Source: Thermoanaerobacterales bacterium (GTDB lineage: Bacteria; Bacillota; Thermosediminibacteria; Thermosediminibacterales; Tepidanaerobacteraceae). Taken from it: DNA of 64,000 bases. Location of the stretch: assembly GCA_012840135.1 (NCBI GenBank), contig DUMA01000014.1, forward strand, positions 1-64,000. Direction: 5' to 3'. The stretch's first letter is position 1, and each line of letters opens with the position of its first letter. Both the position numbers and the translations under genes were made by a program. Under the pieces are notes generated by a model. That model saw nothing but the letters and a program-made list of their open reading frames with translations, did no database searches and had not been told where the DNA came from. This document shows, piece by piece, positions 51,670 to 60,795 of the stretch.

Positions 51670-54036
51670 TTACTCTCTTTCCTTCAACACGCTCACGATA
51701 TTAAGTTTTGCCACCTTGCGAAAGACCCACCACTGAGCAATACCGATGGCAAGTATTGTCCCAATAAAAGCCAGGAGCAAAGCCGACGGTGTTGTTACGG
51801 CAGGAAGGGAATAAAGGTCGCTGCTCATGCTGCTGGAAAGAGCCTTGTTCATGGCAAAGGTCAGGGGAATGCCCGCCAGAATACCCACTGCGCCTATAAA
51901 CCACTGTTCCACCGAGATGACTTCCATTACCTCCTGAGGCCTCATCCCCAGCACCCGGAGCGAAGCCAGTTCCCTTTCTCTTTCCGCCATCGTTATGATG
52001 CTTGAATTGTAAACAATGGCAAAGCCCGTGACAACTGCCATTGCAGCCATGATCCACATGACGTATCTCGAGGAACCCATCAGCTCATTATACAGATCTA
52101 TGCTTTGCTGCCTTTCTTCCAGGTTGCCGATATATTTTGAATCATAATATTTTTGCTTTAATGCCGGTATCTGTGCCTTATCCATTGATATAAACGCAGA
52201 AGTGGCGATATCGCCCTGCCCCAGCAGGGTCTGCAGCGCGTCCTGGTTCATATACACACTGGAACCCAGATACTGTGGAATGATTCCCACCACATCCACA
52301 TAGACCGGCGATTCCCTGGCCCATATGCTTTCAACCTGCAACCTGTCTCCTATTCCGGCTTTCAGGCTGCCGGCAACCTGTTCGGAAAGCAACATCCCAT
52401 CCTTGGGTATTCGCACCCGGTTACCCTGCTTGTCAATAGGAGTATATAGTTCTGAATCCGGAATCAATCCCAAGGCCACAACGTCCTTTTTGCGATGCTC
52501 TTTTTGCAAAGTTACCGGCACTTCCACCAAAGGCTCAACGCGCTTTGCTCCCTTGACGTTCTGCAGTTCCCTTACCACTTCGCTTAAAGGAAGGGGAGTT
52601 GAAAAACTTATTTTAATATCGTATTTCTGCACTCTGGTAAACTGGTCCAACACCATAATATCCATTATGTCATACATGGACCATAGAGCCGCCATCATGC
52701 TGAACGTAAATACAATGCCGATAAAAGTAAAAAAGCTCCGGCTTTTGTTTCTCCACATATTTCTTATGGCCATGCGGCCCTGAACCGTAAAAAATGCCCA
52801 GAAGCCCGGAATCTTTTCCAGCCAGAACCTTCTGTGGACCGCAGGCGCCGGCGGGCGCATGGCTTCTACAGGCTTTAATCTCAAGACGGATTTGGCTCCC
52901 TGAAAAGATGCAATCAGGCTGAATGCCGCCGATAAAATTATTCCTGATAAAAAATACCGCCATGAAAACCTTCCAACAAGATCGGGCAAGTTGTAATACT
53001 GCTGGTATATTTTAGTAAATGATATGGAAAGAGCCGTGCCCGAAACTCCTCCAAGGACTCCACCCGCCAGCCCCACCATCAGGCCGTAGGAAAGGTAATG
53101 TAAAAGGATCTCATTATTCCTGTACCCGCAGGCCTTTAAGGTGCCTATCTGCCCCCTCTGCGACTCCACCATCCTCTTTAACATGATATATAAGATGATG
53201 GCCGCAATGGTCAGGAACATGATGGGAATGCTGCGGGATGTTTTTTCCAGCTGCTTTAATTCTTCGGTTAGCATGGCATTGCTGGACTGGTCTTTTTGGG
53301 CCACAAGGCTTTCCATGCCGTACTTCTCCAGCTCTGTCTTCAGCGTCTGTTCTACATCCTCGAACTTGAAACCGGGTTTTATAGTAAATGTTATGTCATT
53401 GACCGTCCCCTTTTTGGCAAACAGACTCTCCATTACTTCATAGGGCATATACGCTACTTCAAAGGCCTCGGGGTCCGGAAATATATTCTGCCCGTCCCTC
53501 ATGGCATAAACAAACTCCGGGCTTTGACCGGTTCCCGATATTTTAAGCTCGACCTTTTTTCCTTCGATGATCACAGTAAGAGGTTTGCCCAGGGAAAGGC
53601 CATGAGCTTCATAGAACTTATCAGCCAGGAGAATCGATCTATCATTTCCTTTCGGAAAAGAGCCCTTCAACAGTTTTACTCCGTTTAAATTGTAAGGCCT
53701 TTCTTGCTTTAATGATATTAACCTTAAATATATATTCTTACTTTCATCAAGGCCCAGCACTCTTACATCTTCCACCAGCCGCCCCTGAACCTGGTCTATG
53801 CCCTGAATATCCTTCAATTTCCCCACTTGAGAGTAAGGCATTGACTTTACCTTTGCAAAACCGTCGGCCAGGTGATACTGCCTGTAGAAGCTCTCCCTGG
53901 CTAAAAAAAGGTTGTCCCTGGCCATCTGCATCGAAGTGTAAGTCATCAATCCGATGATTACCACGATGACGCACGCTATATAAGACATTTTATTCTCGCC
54001 GATATCTCTCAGCATCTTTCTCCTCAATATCACCAT
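51670..54036 (-). CDS. ABC transporter permease, FtsX/MacB superfamily
   Basis: 788-residue permease with two FtsX repeats. It begins MVILRRKMLRDIGENKMSYI and has a first helix, a large extracytoplasmic domain (about 45-260), three helices around residues 265-385 (IMFLTIAAIILYIMLKRMVE), then a second N-terminal helix, a second external domain and three helices at the end. Both halves have the full fold, so one polypeptide does the job of a dimer. It overlaps the ATPase gene by 7 bp and is followed by the adaptor after 10 bp. It probably exports a lipophilic drug or peptide. Confidence 0.92.
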   Translation of the reverse strand: MVILRRKMLRDIGENKMSYIACVIVVIIGLMTYTSMQMARDNLFLARESFYRQYHLADGFAKVKSMPYSQVGKLKDIQGIDQVQGRLVEDVRVLGLDESKNIYLRLISLKQERPYNLNGVKLLKGSFPKGNDRSILLADKFYEAHGLSLGKPLTVIIEGKKVELKISGTGQSPEFVYAMRDGQNIFPDPEAFEVAYMPYEVMESLFAKKGTVNDITFTIKPGFKFEDVEQTLKTELEKYGMESLVAQKDQSSNAMLTEELKQLEKTSRSIPIMFLTIAAIILYIMLKRMVESQRGQIGTLKACGYRNNEILLHYLSYGLMVGLAGGVLGGVSGTALSISFTKIYQQYYNLPDLVGRFSWRYFLSGIILSAAFSLIASFQGAKSVLRLKPVEAMRPPAPAVHRRFWLEKIPGFWAFFTVQGRMAIRNMWRNKSRSFFTFIGIVFTFSMMAALWSMYDIMDIMVLDQFTRVQKYDIKISFSTPLPLSEVVRELQNVKGAKRVEPLVEVPVTLQKEHRKKDVVALGLIPDSELYTPIDKQGNRVRIPKDGMLLSEQVAGSLKAGIGDRLQVESIWARESPVYVDVVGIIPQYLGSSVYMNQDALQTLLGQGDIATSAFISMDKAQIPALKQKYYDSKYIGNLEERQQSIDLYNELMGSSRYVMWIMAAMAVVTGFAIVYNSSIITMAERERELASLRVLGMRPQEVMEVISVEQWFIGAVGILAGIPLTFAMNKALSSSMSSDLYSLPAVTTPSALLLAFIGTILAIGIAQWWVFRKVAKLNIVSVLKERE

Positions 54037-54734
54037 GATACCTCCTCCGGCGATACGGGATTTGCCACGCTCTCAACACGTACAAGTTTCCCATCTTTCA
54101 GGTAAAAAACCCGGTCTGCCATTCGCGCGATGGACGCATTATGCGTGATAATGAGCACCGTTTTTTTATATTTCTCATTAAAATTCTTAAGAACTCTCAG
54201 CACCTGTATCCCCGTAGATGAATCCAGTGCTCCCGTAGGTTCGTCGCACAAGAGTATTTCCGGGTTTTTGGCAACAGCCCTGGCGATGGCCACTCTCTGC
54301 TGCTCTCCACCCGACAGCTGCACCGGAAAATGGTCTGCCCTGTCGGCAAGGCCCACCTGCTCAATGACATCTTTTGCTTTTAAAGGATTTTTTGCGATTT
54401 CCACGGACAACATCACATTTTCATAGGCGGTTAAATTTGGCATGAGGTTGTAAAATTGAAAAACAAAACCCACCACATCCCTCCTGTACTCCGTAAGGAC
54501 TCTTTCCATTGCGCCGTGGAGGGGTCTGTCTCTGTAGTAGATTTCTCCGGAGCTTGCCACATCCATGCCGCCTATGAGGTTCAGCATGGTGCTTTTTCCC
54601 GAGCCGCTGGGCCCCAGCACTACCACGAATTCACCGGCATATATATCAAAATCCACTCCTTTTAATGCTTCCACCTTAACTTCACCCATCTGATAGTATT
54701 TGGTGAGGCCCCGGGCTCTTAGAATGATATCCAT
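54030..54734 (-). CDS. ABC transporter ATP-binding protein, LolD/MacB type
   Basis: 234-residue ATPase of the efflux system. Walker A GPSGSGKST, Q-loop VFQFYNLMPNLTAYENV, signature LSGGEQQRVAIARAVAKNP, and Walker B EILLCDEPTGALDSSTG are all intact and typical of the LolD family. It starts MDIILRARGLTKYYQMGEVK. GGGGGAG precedes the ATG. It is 19 bp after tetR. Confidence 0.95.
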   Translation of the reverse strand: MDIILRARGLTKYYQMGEVKVEALKGVDFDIYAGEFVVVLGPSGSGKSTMLNLIGGMDVASSGEIYYRDRPLHGAMERVLTEYRRDVVGFVFQFYNLMPNLTAYENVMLSVEIAKNPLKAKDVIEQVGLADRADHFPVQLSGGEQQRVAIARAVAKNPEILLCDEPTGALDSSTGIQVLRVLKNFNEKYKKTVLIITHNASIARMADRVFYLKDGKLVRVESVANPVSPEEVSW

Positions 54735-54753
54735 GGCTCTCCCCCTTTCTATT

Positions 54754-55341
54754 CTATCCGGTCGCTTGAATACCCCGCCAGAAGTTCTCCATTAAAGTAT
54801 TTATATTTTTTTCCAACCTTTCTTCTTCAAAATATATTGAATACAGAGCGACACCTTTCAGAGATGCAATGAACATAATGGCCGTCCCTTCACAATCAAG
54901 ATCACTCCGCAATACACACTTTCTTTTTTCTTCTTCGAACATCTCTTTTAAAATATCAATACATTCTCTTCCCATGGAAAGGGCTTTGTCAAAGAGCCGA
55001 TTGTTGTGCTTTTTCAACTCATTCCAGAAAATATCATAATTTAATGCAACCTTTTTTACTTCTTCACTGGCGTATATCTCCACCATCTTTTTCGCGATAA
55101 AATCCAGTTTTTGTTTAACATCCATATCATTTTTAAAAAAAGCCAAAAACATATGAGTATATCTGACTATAAAATCCTCCACAACCTGCGAAAACAGTTC
55201 CTCTTTGCTGCGGAAATAGTGGTAAAAACCTCCTTTTGTAATACCCACCTCTTTTACGATGTCATTTATGGATACATCCCTGTATGTATTATTTAAAAAA
55301 AACTCCAGCGCCACCTTTAAAATCTTTTCCCGAGTATTAAT
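54754..55341 (-). CDS. TetR-family repressor, probable AUU start
   Basis: DNA-binding repressor of the efflux operon. The HTH is SINDIVKEVGITKGGFYHYF, and the C-terminal domain is ligand-type. The first ATG/GTG/TTG in frame (GTG, 55314) would remove the first part of helix 1. Reading further upstream gives NTREKILKVALEFFLNNTYR, the normal TetR N-terminus, and GGAGGG (55348-55353) lies 6 bases before an ATT at 55341-55339. A start at AUU, as known for infC, therefore fits best and gives 195 residues. Alternatively a start-codon mutation reduced expression. The operator lies about 75 bp upstream. Confidence 0.8.
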   Translation of the reverse strand: MNTREKILKVALEFFLNNTYRDVSINDIVKEVGITKGGFYHYFRSKEELFSQVVEDFIVRYTHMFLAFFKNDMDVKQKLDFIAKKMVEIYASEEVKKVALNYDIFWNELKKHNNRLFDKALSMGRECIDILKEMFEEEKRKCVLRSDLDCEGTAIMFIASLKGVALYSIYFEEERLEKNINTLMENFWRGIQATG

Positions 55342-55414
55342 ATAAATCCCTCCAAATTATTTTCATATTTGATGCCTTCTTGCAATTAATGTCAGTTCAC
55401 GGCGAACATTTCGG

Positions 55415-55436
55415 ACATACCTACCGGTCGGTATGT
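55415..55436. promoter_or_regulatory. TetR-type operator palindrome
   Basis: ACATACC-T-ACCGGT-C-GGTATGT: a 22-bp palindrome with one imperfect pair, the shape of operators bound by TetR/QacR-type repressors. It lies between the tetR leader and a TATAAT-like -10 (minus strand, about 55448-55453), so it should give autoregulation of the efflux operon. Confidence 0.75.
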
Positions 55437-55456
55437 GTTTGGGATAAATTATATCA

Positions 55457-55616
55457 CAGTCTTTGATTTTTGCATATCCTTAATTATAAGGTTGACTGTG
55501 ATGCGCCTTCGTGCGGCTTCGCCGCAGTCGGCTAATCTCAGTCTTTGATTTTTGCATATCCTTATTATAAGGTTGACTGTGATGCGCCTTCGTGCGGCTT
55601 CGCCGCAGTCGGCTAA
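55457..55616. repeat. tandem duplication of about 79 bp with internal hairpins
   Basis: Copy 1 is 55457-55535, copy 2 is 55539-55616, identical by eye except one base missing in the palindrome CCTTAATTATAAGG (CCTTATTATAAGG in copy 2). Each copy has that palindrome, the pair GACTG/CAGTC and the stem TGCGGC-TTC-GCCGCA. The 3 bases TCT separate them. The GC-rich hairpin half stands out from the AT-rich surroundings. It lies between the tetR promoter and the gene at 55687. Confidence 0.85.
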
Positions 55617-55686
55617 GAAGCATATTTACAAAATATTGGTAAAATGATATCATGATATTTGAAATAAATCCGGGATGGTGTGAAAA

Positions 55687-56868
55687 ATGTACAGGAAGGA
55701 TGAAATAATAGAGATCATCAGAAACGGAGAAAATTCTTTTGTTGAATTCAAGCTCGAAGATGCACATAATATAAGGCTCGCAAGAGAAATAGCAAGTTTT
55801 GCCAATGTTTCAGGAGGATTATTGATAATCGGCGTGGATGATGATAAAAATATCGTTGGTATTTCTGAAAATAAACTGGAAGAACGGATAATGAATATTT
55901 GCTATAATATCATTGAACCGCCTTTAATTCCACTATATTATGAACTCACCGTTAATGATAAGACCATAGCGGTTGTTGAGATCGAAAAGGGCATCAATAA
56001 GCCATACTGTGTTAAAAATGAGGGACGAAAGGAATATTATATCCGTTTCGGAAGTACCAATAGAGAAGCTACCAGGGAACAACTATTAAGGCTTTTTCAG
56101 ACCTCAGGTATGCTTCATTATGAAATTAATCCGGTACCCGCTGCATCCTTTGGAGATCTTGATTATGATAAATTAAAAGATTACTTTTATAATTATCGAA
56201 AAATCAATATAAGTGATCTCGAGCAATTTGAGCTTTTAAACCTATTAAAAAACACTGATATAATGGTAGAATATGGAGAACAATCTGCAGCCACCCTGGC
56301 GGGCCTCCTTTTATTCGGGAAAAACCCCAAAAAATTTTATCAGGGGTGCGGCATCAAAGCTATAAAGATAAATGGCAATAAATTCACCGATCCGGTAATA
56401 GATCATAAATTCTTTGAACGAAACATTTTTGAAAACATCGAAGACACAATGATTTTTTTCAAGAACAATACAAGACACGGGTTTGAGGTTACGGATTTGC
56501 AGAGGACCGATATAGTAGAGTACCCCGCAAGAGCAATAAGGGAACTTATAGTAAATGCGGTGGCTCACAGGGATTATACCATATCCGGTTCTCAAATATC
56601 TATGATAATCTATGAAGACCGAATAGAGATAAAAAGTCCCGGAAAAATACCCAACACTTTGACCATAGATAAAATGAAACAAGGATTGAGCTACCATAGA
56701 AACCCCGTTATTCTGCAGTTTTTATACGATGCAAGATATGTGGAGAGGTTAGGCAGGGGGATACCTATGGTTATCGAAGAAGTCCGAAAAAACAACCAAC
56801 CGGAACCAATTTTCAAAGAAGATGGAGACGAATTTATTGTTACCATATATAAAAAGGCTGTGGTTTGA
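55687..56868 (+). CDS. AlbA_2/Schlafen-type putative DNA-binding protein with HATPase-like domain
   Basis: 393 residues. The N-terminal AlbA_2 domain has GENSFVEFKLEDAHNIRLAR and IASFANVSGGLLIIGVDD. The middle part, PARAIRELIVNAVAHRDYTI, is the histidine-kinase-type ATPase signature of the HATPase_c_4 group, with YEDRIEIKSPGKIP and RLGRGIPMVIEE following. A full-length, intact frame; GGTGTG is the only weak ribosome site before the ATG. Such proteins are annotated as transcriptional regulators, and some belong to defence loci, but neither role is shown here. Confidence 0.85.
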   Translation: MYRKDEIIEIIRNGENSFVEFKLEDAHNIRLAREIASFANVSGGLLIIGVDDDKNIVGISENKLEERIMNICYNIIEPPLIPLYYELTVNDKTIAVVEIEKGINKPYCVKNEGRKEYYIRFGSTNREATREQLLRLFQTSGMLHYEINPVPAASFGDLDYDKLKDYFYNYRKINISDLEQFELLNLLKNTDIMVEYGEQSAATLAGLLLFGKNPKKFYQGCGIKAIKINGNKFTDPVIDHKFFERNIFENIEDTMIFFKNNTRHGFEVTDLQRTDIVEYPARAIRELIVNAVAHRDYTISGSQISMIIYEDRIEIKSPGKIPNTLTIDKMKQGLSYHRNPVILQFLYDARYVERLGRGIPMVIEEVRKNNQPEPIFKEDGDEFIVTIYKKAVV

Positions 56869-56906
56869 CAAACCCAGCCTTTAGAAGATTTTGTGGAGGT
56901 CTAAAA

Positions 56907-58145
56907 GTGAGAGATGCCGGACTTAATAAAAGAACACTGGTATTTTTAGCTGCACTATGTGCAGGCTGGACCTTGCTTTATGCCGATAGAACCGCACTGT
57001 ATCCACTACTTTCCGTTATAGGAGAAGATTTTAATTTGAGCAATACTCAAATAGGCACCATTACAAGCAGCTATTTCCTGGTATATGTGGCAATGCAAAT
57101 ACCCTCAGGTATCCTGGCTGACTGGGTCGGAAAAAAACAGCTGTTAATGCTTACCTTTTTTATTGCAGGAGTTGCTTTACTGGGTTTTGGTACGTTTGCT
57201 CGAAGCTATATATTATTGCTGCTTTTTACTGCTTTCCACGGTTTTGGTGCTGGAGCTTACTACCCCAGTGCATACGGAATTATGTTAAAGACCGTAGATT
57301 CGGGACAATGGGGTATAGCTGCAGCTATAGTTAATCTGGGTATGTCCTTCGGGCCTATCATTGGTTTGACAATAAGCGGCCCTTTATATTTGTACTTTAA
57401 AAGCTATTCAGGCATATTTACCGCATTATCCCTTTTAACCTTATTGGCAGCTCCGCTCTTTTATAAAGTCCTCCCGGACGTGGGTAAAGACAGTGAGGGT
57501 AATTCCCATGCTTTTCCCGTTGTTAAAATCTTAAAGAATAGTAATATTCTGCTCATAAATCTGGCTCAATTTTGTGCCCTTTATGGATACTGGACTGCCG
57601 TAACCTGGGGTGCTACCTTTTTCCAGGAGGAGCGGGGCATCGGCATGGGACTTGCCGGCCTTTTTGTTGCTATCGTAGGAATAAGCGCCATACTCCCGAG
57701 CCTTGTCATGGGCAAGGTCTCCGATAAAATTGGACGAAAAAAAATAGCTCTTATATTGTTCCCTCTGGGGGCCACAACTATCTTCCTGATGGCTTACGCT
57801 CGCTCTACCTTTGCCATATTACTATCCCTTGTCGCTTACGGCATTGTGGGAAAATCCTCCTGGGATCCTATAGCGGTGGCTTGGGCCGGCAGCCATGCCA
57901 TAGCTATGGATAAAAATGCCTTGGGCACCGCCATGGGGGTTTTCAACTTTTCCGGCATGATGTCAGCTGTGGTAGCACCAGTTGTCACCGGGTTTATAAG
58001 AGACATTACCGGTTCACTGGTAACGGCCTATTATGTGGCAGCTCTCGTATCAATACTGGGAGGAGTTTTGGTTATGTTTATTCGCGAAAGACCGGAAAAT
58101 TACCCGAGCAGCCGTATAACGAAAGAAAGTCGAGCATCAGCTTGA
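56907..58145 (+). CDS. MFS transporter
   Basis: Twelve-helix major facilitator of 412 residues. TLLYADRTALYPLLSVIGED is the first helix and loop; GILADWVGKKQLLML is the conserved loop 2-3 motif A, repeated as GKVSDKIGRKKIALIL in the second half. The GTG start at 56907 with GTGGAGG is chosen; the frame overlaps the previous gene if read from 56865. The family of the closest members (ACS-like sugar-acid or organic-anion transporters) is plausible but not certain. Confidence 0.88.
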   Translation: MRDAGLNKRTLVFLAALCAGWTLLYADRTALYPLLSVIGEDFNLSNTQIGTITSSYFLVYVAMQIPSGILADWVGKKQLLMLTFFIAGVALLGFGTFARSYILLLLFTAFHGFGAGAYYPSAYGIMLKTVDSGQWGIAAAIVNLGMSFGPIIGLTISGPLYLYFKSYSGIFTALSLLTLLAAPLFYKVLPDVGKDSEGNSHAFPVVKILKNSNILLINLAQFCALYGYWTAVTWGATFFQEERGIGMGLAGLFVAIVGISAILPSLVMGKVSDKIGRKKIALILFPLGATTIFLMAYARSTFAILLSLVAYGIVGKSSWDPIAVAWAGSHAIAMDKNALGTAMGVFNFSGMMSAVVAPVVTGFIRDITGSLVTAYYVAALVSILGGVLVMFIRERPENYPSSRITKESRASA

Positions 58146-58154
58146 ACCCCTGAC

Positions 58155-59243
58155 TTAGGAAATAATTACAGTGTAAGCCGCATTTAGAATCTTACATGCC
58201 GAAGCCGCATCTTCGAAGTCCGGTGGATCAATATACTGGAACTGTTGGCCGTTGATTTTTAATAAAAAGCTGTAAAGCGAAGCCATGTGGCAATTGACCA
58301 TCCAGCCCAGAGAGAACTTCCCGGAGGGCCAGATTTTTTTCAGATCTCCTTCAACTTCTTTATATGTTACAAAGCCACCCTGCTTCCTGGTATTTTCTCT
58401 CCACAGGCAAACTTCTGGCCATTCAGGATTTTTTATATCTATTTTTATGGAACCCTCTGTACCGAAAATCTCAAATACGGTATCTTCATCTTTGCCCGCC
58501 GCCAGCCTGGAAACTTCCAAAACTCCGCATATCCCTCTATCAAGCGTTAAATCAAGATGTGTAAAATCATCCACGTCGACCGGCGATATTCCTCTGTCGG
58601 AACGCCTCTTATTGATTACTGTTTTGGTAACACCTCTCACTTTTTTTATGGGTCCCAACAAATATTGGACCAAATCAATCAAATGAATTCCCAAATCTAC
58701 TATAGCCCCGCCCCCGCTTTTCTCTTTTTGCAGCCGCCATGATATCGGTCTGTCAGGGTTTAAATAACTTTGATGGTACATATGGCAATTAAAATTAATG
58801 ATTTCCCCTATCAAACCATCCTGGAGCATCCTTTTTGCCCGGACTACTGCAGGCAAGAATCTTAAAACCAGGCCGACCTGATTATTGACTTCTTTAACAC
58901 TGACCAAGGAGACCAGTAGTTTTTCTTCTTCTTCATAAATACCTGTCAACGGCTTTTCGCAATATATATTCTTTATATCACAGGCAATTGCTTTTTCTAT
59001 CTGTTCGCGATGCATAAAGTTCGGTGTACAGATGTCTATAACATCAGTATGCAAATTCTCCAGAGTTTTAACATGAGTCTTATATCCGGTATACTCCGTA
59101 TTTAATTCTCTGGAAGTTATTAGTTTATCAAAGATAATATAAAATGGAAAATCGTCATAGCATAAAGGCATACTCCTCACGGCAACGGTATGCAGCTTCC
59201 CCATATAGCCAAAACCTGCAACGGAATAATTTATTTTATTCAT
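58155..59243 (-). CDS. Gfo/Idh/MocA-family oxidoreductase
   Basis: 362-residue NAD(P)-dependent sugar dehydrogenase. The dinucleotide-binding motif is VAGFGYMGKLHTVAV, the catalytic lysine is in NIYCEKPLTG, and GGGAIVDLGIHLIDLVQYLL is the substrate-site helix of the family (His at the end of GIH-type). It is the last gene of the mannose-family PTS operon, 64 bp after the SIS gene, with a short terminator between, so its product may be made at a lower level. It probably oxidises or epimerises a sugar delivered by the PTS. Confidence 0.9.
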   Translation of the reverse strand: MNKINYSVAGFGYMGKLHTVAVRSMPLCYDDFPFYIIFDKLITSRELNTEYTGYKTHVKTLENLHTDVIDICTPNFMHREQIEKAIACDIKNIYCEKPLTGIYEEEEKLLVSLVSVKEVNNQVGLVLRFLPAVVRAKRMLQDGLIGEIINFNCHMYHQSYLNPDRPISWRLQKEKSGGGAIVDLGIHLIDLVQYLLGPIKKVRGVTKTVINKRRSDRGISPVDVDDFTHLDLTLDRGICGVLEVSRLAAGKDEDTVFEIFGTEGSIKIDIKNPEWPEVCLWRENTRKQGGFVTYKEVEGDLKKIWPSGKFSLGWMVNCHMASLYSFLLKINGQQFQYIDPPDFEDAASACKILNAAYTVIIS

Positions 59244-59288
59244 CTTGCTACCTCATTTTCTAAGATTTACATCTCTTATATGGCAAAA

Positions 59289-59304
59289 GAGCCGTATTCT
59301 GGCT
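59289..59304 (-). terminator. short hairpin after the second SIS gene
   Basis: Minus strand GAGCC-AGAATAC-GGCTC followed by TTTT. It is weak and probably gives partial termination before the dehydrogenase gene. Confidence 0.55.
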
Positions 59305-59307
59305 CCT

Positions 59308-60045
59308 TTACCACATCTTGATCCTCCCCCAGTATTTGTCTAGAAGCTTCTGATTTACTTCTTTACAGTTGTCCAGGTTCCCGGATAAAAACACAGGAGG
59401 CTCGATCCCATTTTTTATAAGGATTTGAGCAGCCTCTATTGTGATGGCGTGTATAATACAATTTCCAATTATGTTAGATGTGGAACCCATAGGCACTTTT
59501 GATCCTTCAAGATATACAGTTGCATCCCCGAAGACTCCACAATTGTCTATTACAATATCAGCTACTTCATAGAGTTTTTTCCCCGAAGAATGCCTGGAAG
59601 CAACATTTTTCGCATATTCCAGCGAGGTAATGGCAATCGTTGGGATTCCTTTCTTCTTGCATTCTATAGCCATTTCAATCGGAGCTCCATTTCTTCCGGA
59701 ATTGGAGATTATAATCATACAATCCCTTGAAGTAACCCTTCTATGCTCCAAAATTACTCTGGAAATCCCTTCTATCCTTTCAAGCTGCTCGCTCTTTACC
59801 ACATCCGTAGTTCCCGTTAAAGAAGGTTCTAAAATAGCATCGATGGGAGCCAGACTTCCGGCTCGATATGTCACTTCTTCCGCCACACAATGGGAGTGGC
59901 CAGTGCCGAAGGTATACACTATACCGTCATTTTTAATAGTATCTGCTACCACTTGAGCTCCCATCTGAATTTTTTCTTTCTGGGTGGCCTCCACCTTATT
60001 TAAAATCCTCTTTACATTGTCAAAAAAGACTACCGTAAAATCCAT
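59308..60045 (-). CDS. SIS-domain sugar-phosphate isomerase-like protein (UPF0309 type), copy 2
   Basis: 245-residue protein with one SIS domain. IVYTFGTGHSHCVAEEVTYR and LAPIDAILEP match the UPF0309 group; MIIISNSGRNGAPIEMAIEC holds the SIS serine-rich phosphosugar-binding motif. It is similar all along to the product of the gene immediately upstream, so the two are tandem paralogues and may form a heteromer. The likely role is isomerisation or cleavage of the sugar phosphate made by the PTS. Confidence 0.87.
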   Translation of the reverse strand: MDFTVVFFDNVKRILNKVEATQKEKIQMGAQVVADTIKNDGIVYTFGTGHSHCVAEEVTYRAGSLAPIDAILEPSLTGTTDVVKSEQLERIEGISRVILEHRRVTSRDCMIIISNSGRNGAPIEMAIECKKKGIPTIAITSLEYAKNVASRHSSGKKLYEVADIVIDNCGVFGDATVYLEGSKVPMGSTSNIIGNCIIHAITIEAAQILIKNGIEPPVFLSGNLDNCKEVNQKLLDKYWGRIKMW

Positions 60046-60069
60046 GATTGTCCCTCCAAATCTTTTAGG

Positions 60070-60777
60070 TTATTTTCTAAAGAGCCTATCTGCATATTTT
60101 TCTACCAATTTCTGATTAAATTCCGGACCTCCATCCACATTGGCGCTCATATATACCGGCGGTGTATATCCCTTCGCCAGCATGATCTCTACGGCTTCTA
60201 CAATGGTGGCTTGAAGCAGTACGGCGGCTGCCACTGAAGAAGTAGGGCCGATCTTAACCGGCATGCCTTCCAGCTGGATGGCGGAGTCCCCCTCCACTCC
60301 GCGGTTATCCAGTATAACGTCGGCAAACTGGTAAAGGTTCTTTCCGGATGAATGTCTGGATTTCAGTTTCCTGGATACATCTAGAGATGTGACGGCTATA
60401 AGTTTATTCCCGTTTTTTTTCACAAAATCCGCAACTTCTATTACTAAAGGATTTCTTCCCGAATTGGAAATAATAATAAAACAATCATTCGGGCGCAAAT
60501 CGTAATTTTCCATCAACTTTGCCCCGACGCCTTCAACGGTTTCATATAATCCGCGGGACGGCTCTTCTACGGCTTTGGCCGGAATCAAACCTCCCGCTCT
60601 TCCCGCTACTTCTATCGCTGCGGCATAAGAATGACCGCTGCCGAATGCGTGCAAAATGCCCCCATTGATGATGGATTCGGCAATGATGTGTCCAGCTTTT
60701 TTAATGTTGTCCTGTTGTGTCTCTTTAAGTTCTTTAATCAGTTTTTCTATTACATCGAAATATTTTAAAAAGCTCAT
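60070..60777 (-). CDS. SIS-domain sugar-phosphate isomerase-like protein (UPF0309 type), copy 1
   Basis: 235 residues. ILHAFGSGHSYAAAIEVAGR, LIPAKAVEEPSRG and FIIISNSGRNPLVIEVADFV are the SIS motifs. Both paralogues keep the GHS and SNSGRN residues, so neither looks inactive. GAGAGGGG precedes the ATG. It is 18 bp after the EIIB gene and 24 bp before the second SIS gene, so it is in the PTS operon. Confidence 0.87.
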   Translation of the reverse strand: MSFLKYFDVIEKLIKELKETQQDNIKKAGHIIAESIINGGILHAFGSGHSYAAAIEVAGRAGGLIPAKAVEEPSRGLYETVEGVGAKLMENYDLRPNDCFIIISNSGRNPLVIEVADFVKKNGNKLIAVTSLDVSRKLKSRHSSGKNLYQFADVILDNRGVEGDSAIQLEGMPVKIGPTSSVAAAVLLQATIVEAVEIMLAKGYTPPVYMSANVDGGPEFNQKLVEKYADRLFRK

Positions 60778-60795
60778 AAGTATTCCCCTCTCGTT

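Noticed and set aside
55457-55616. CRISPR-like repeats
   Set aside because: Only two copies of a long unit with 3 bases between; no spacers and no cas genes.
55480-55767. 95-codon minus-strand ORF through the tandem repeat
   Set aside because: It is produced by the repeated hairpin sequence read twice (SRLRRSRTKAHHSQPYN) and overlaps the gene at 55687.
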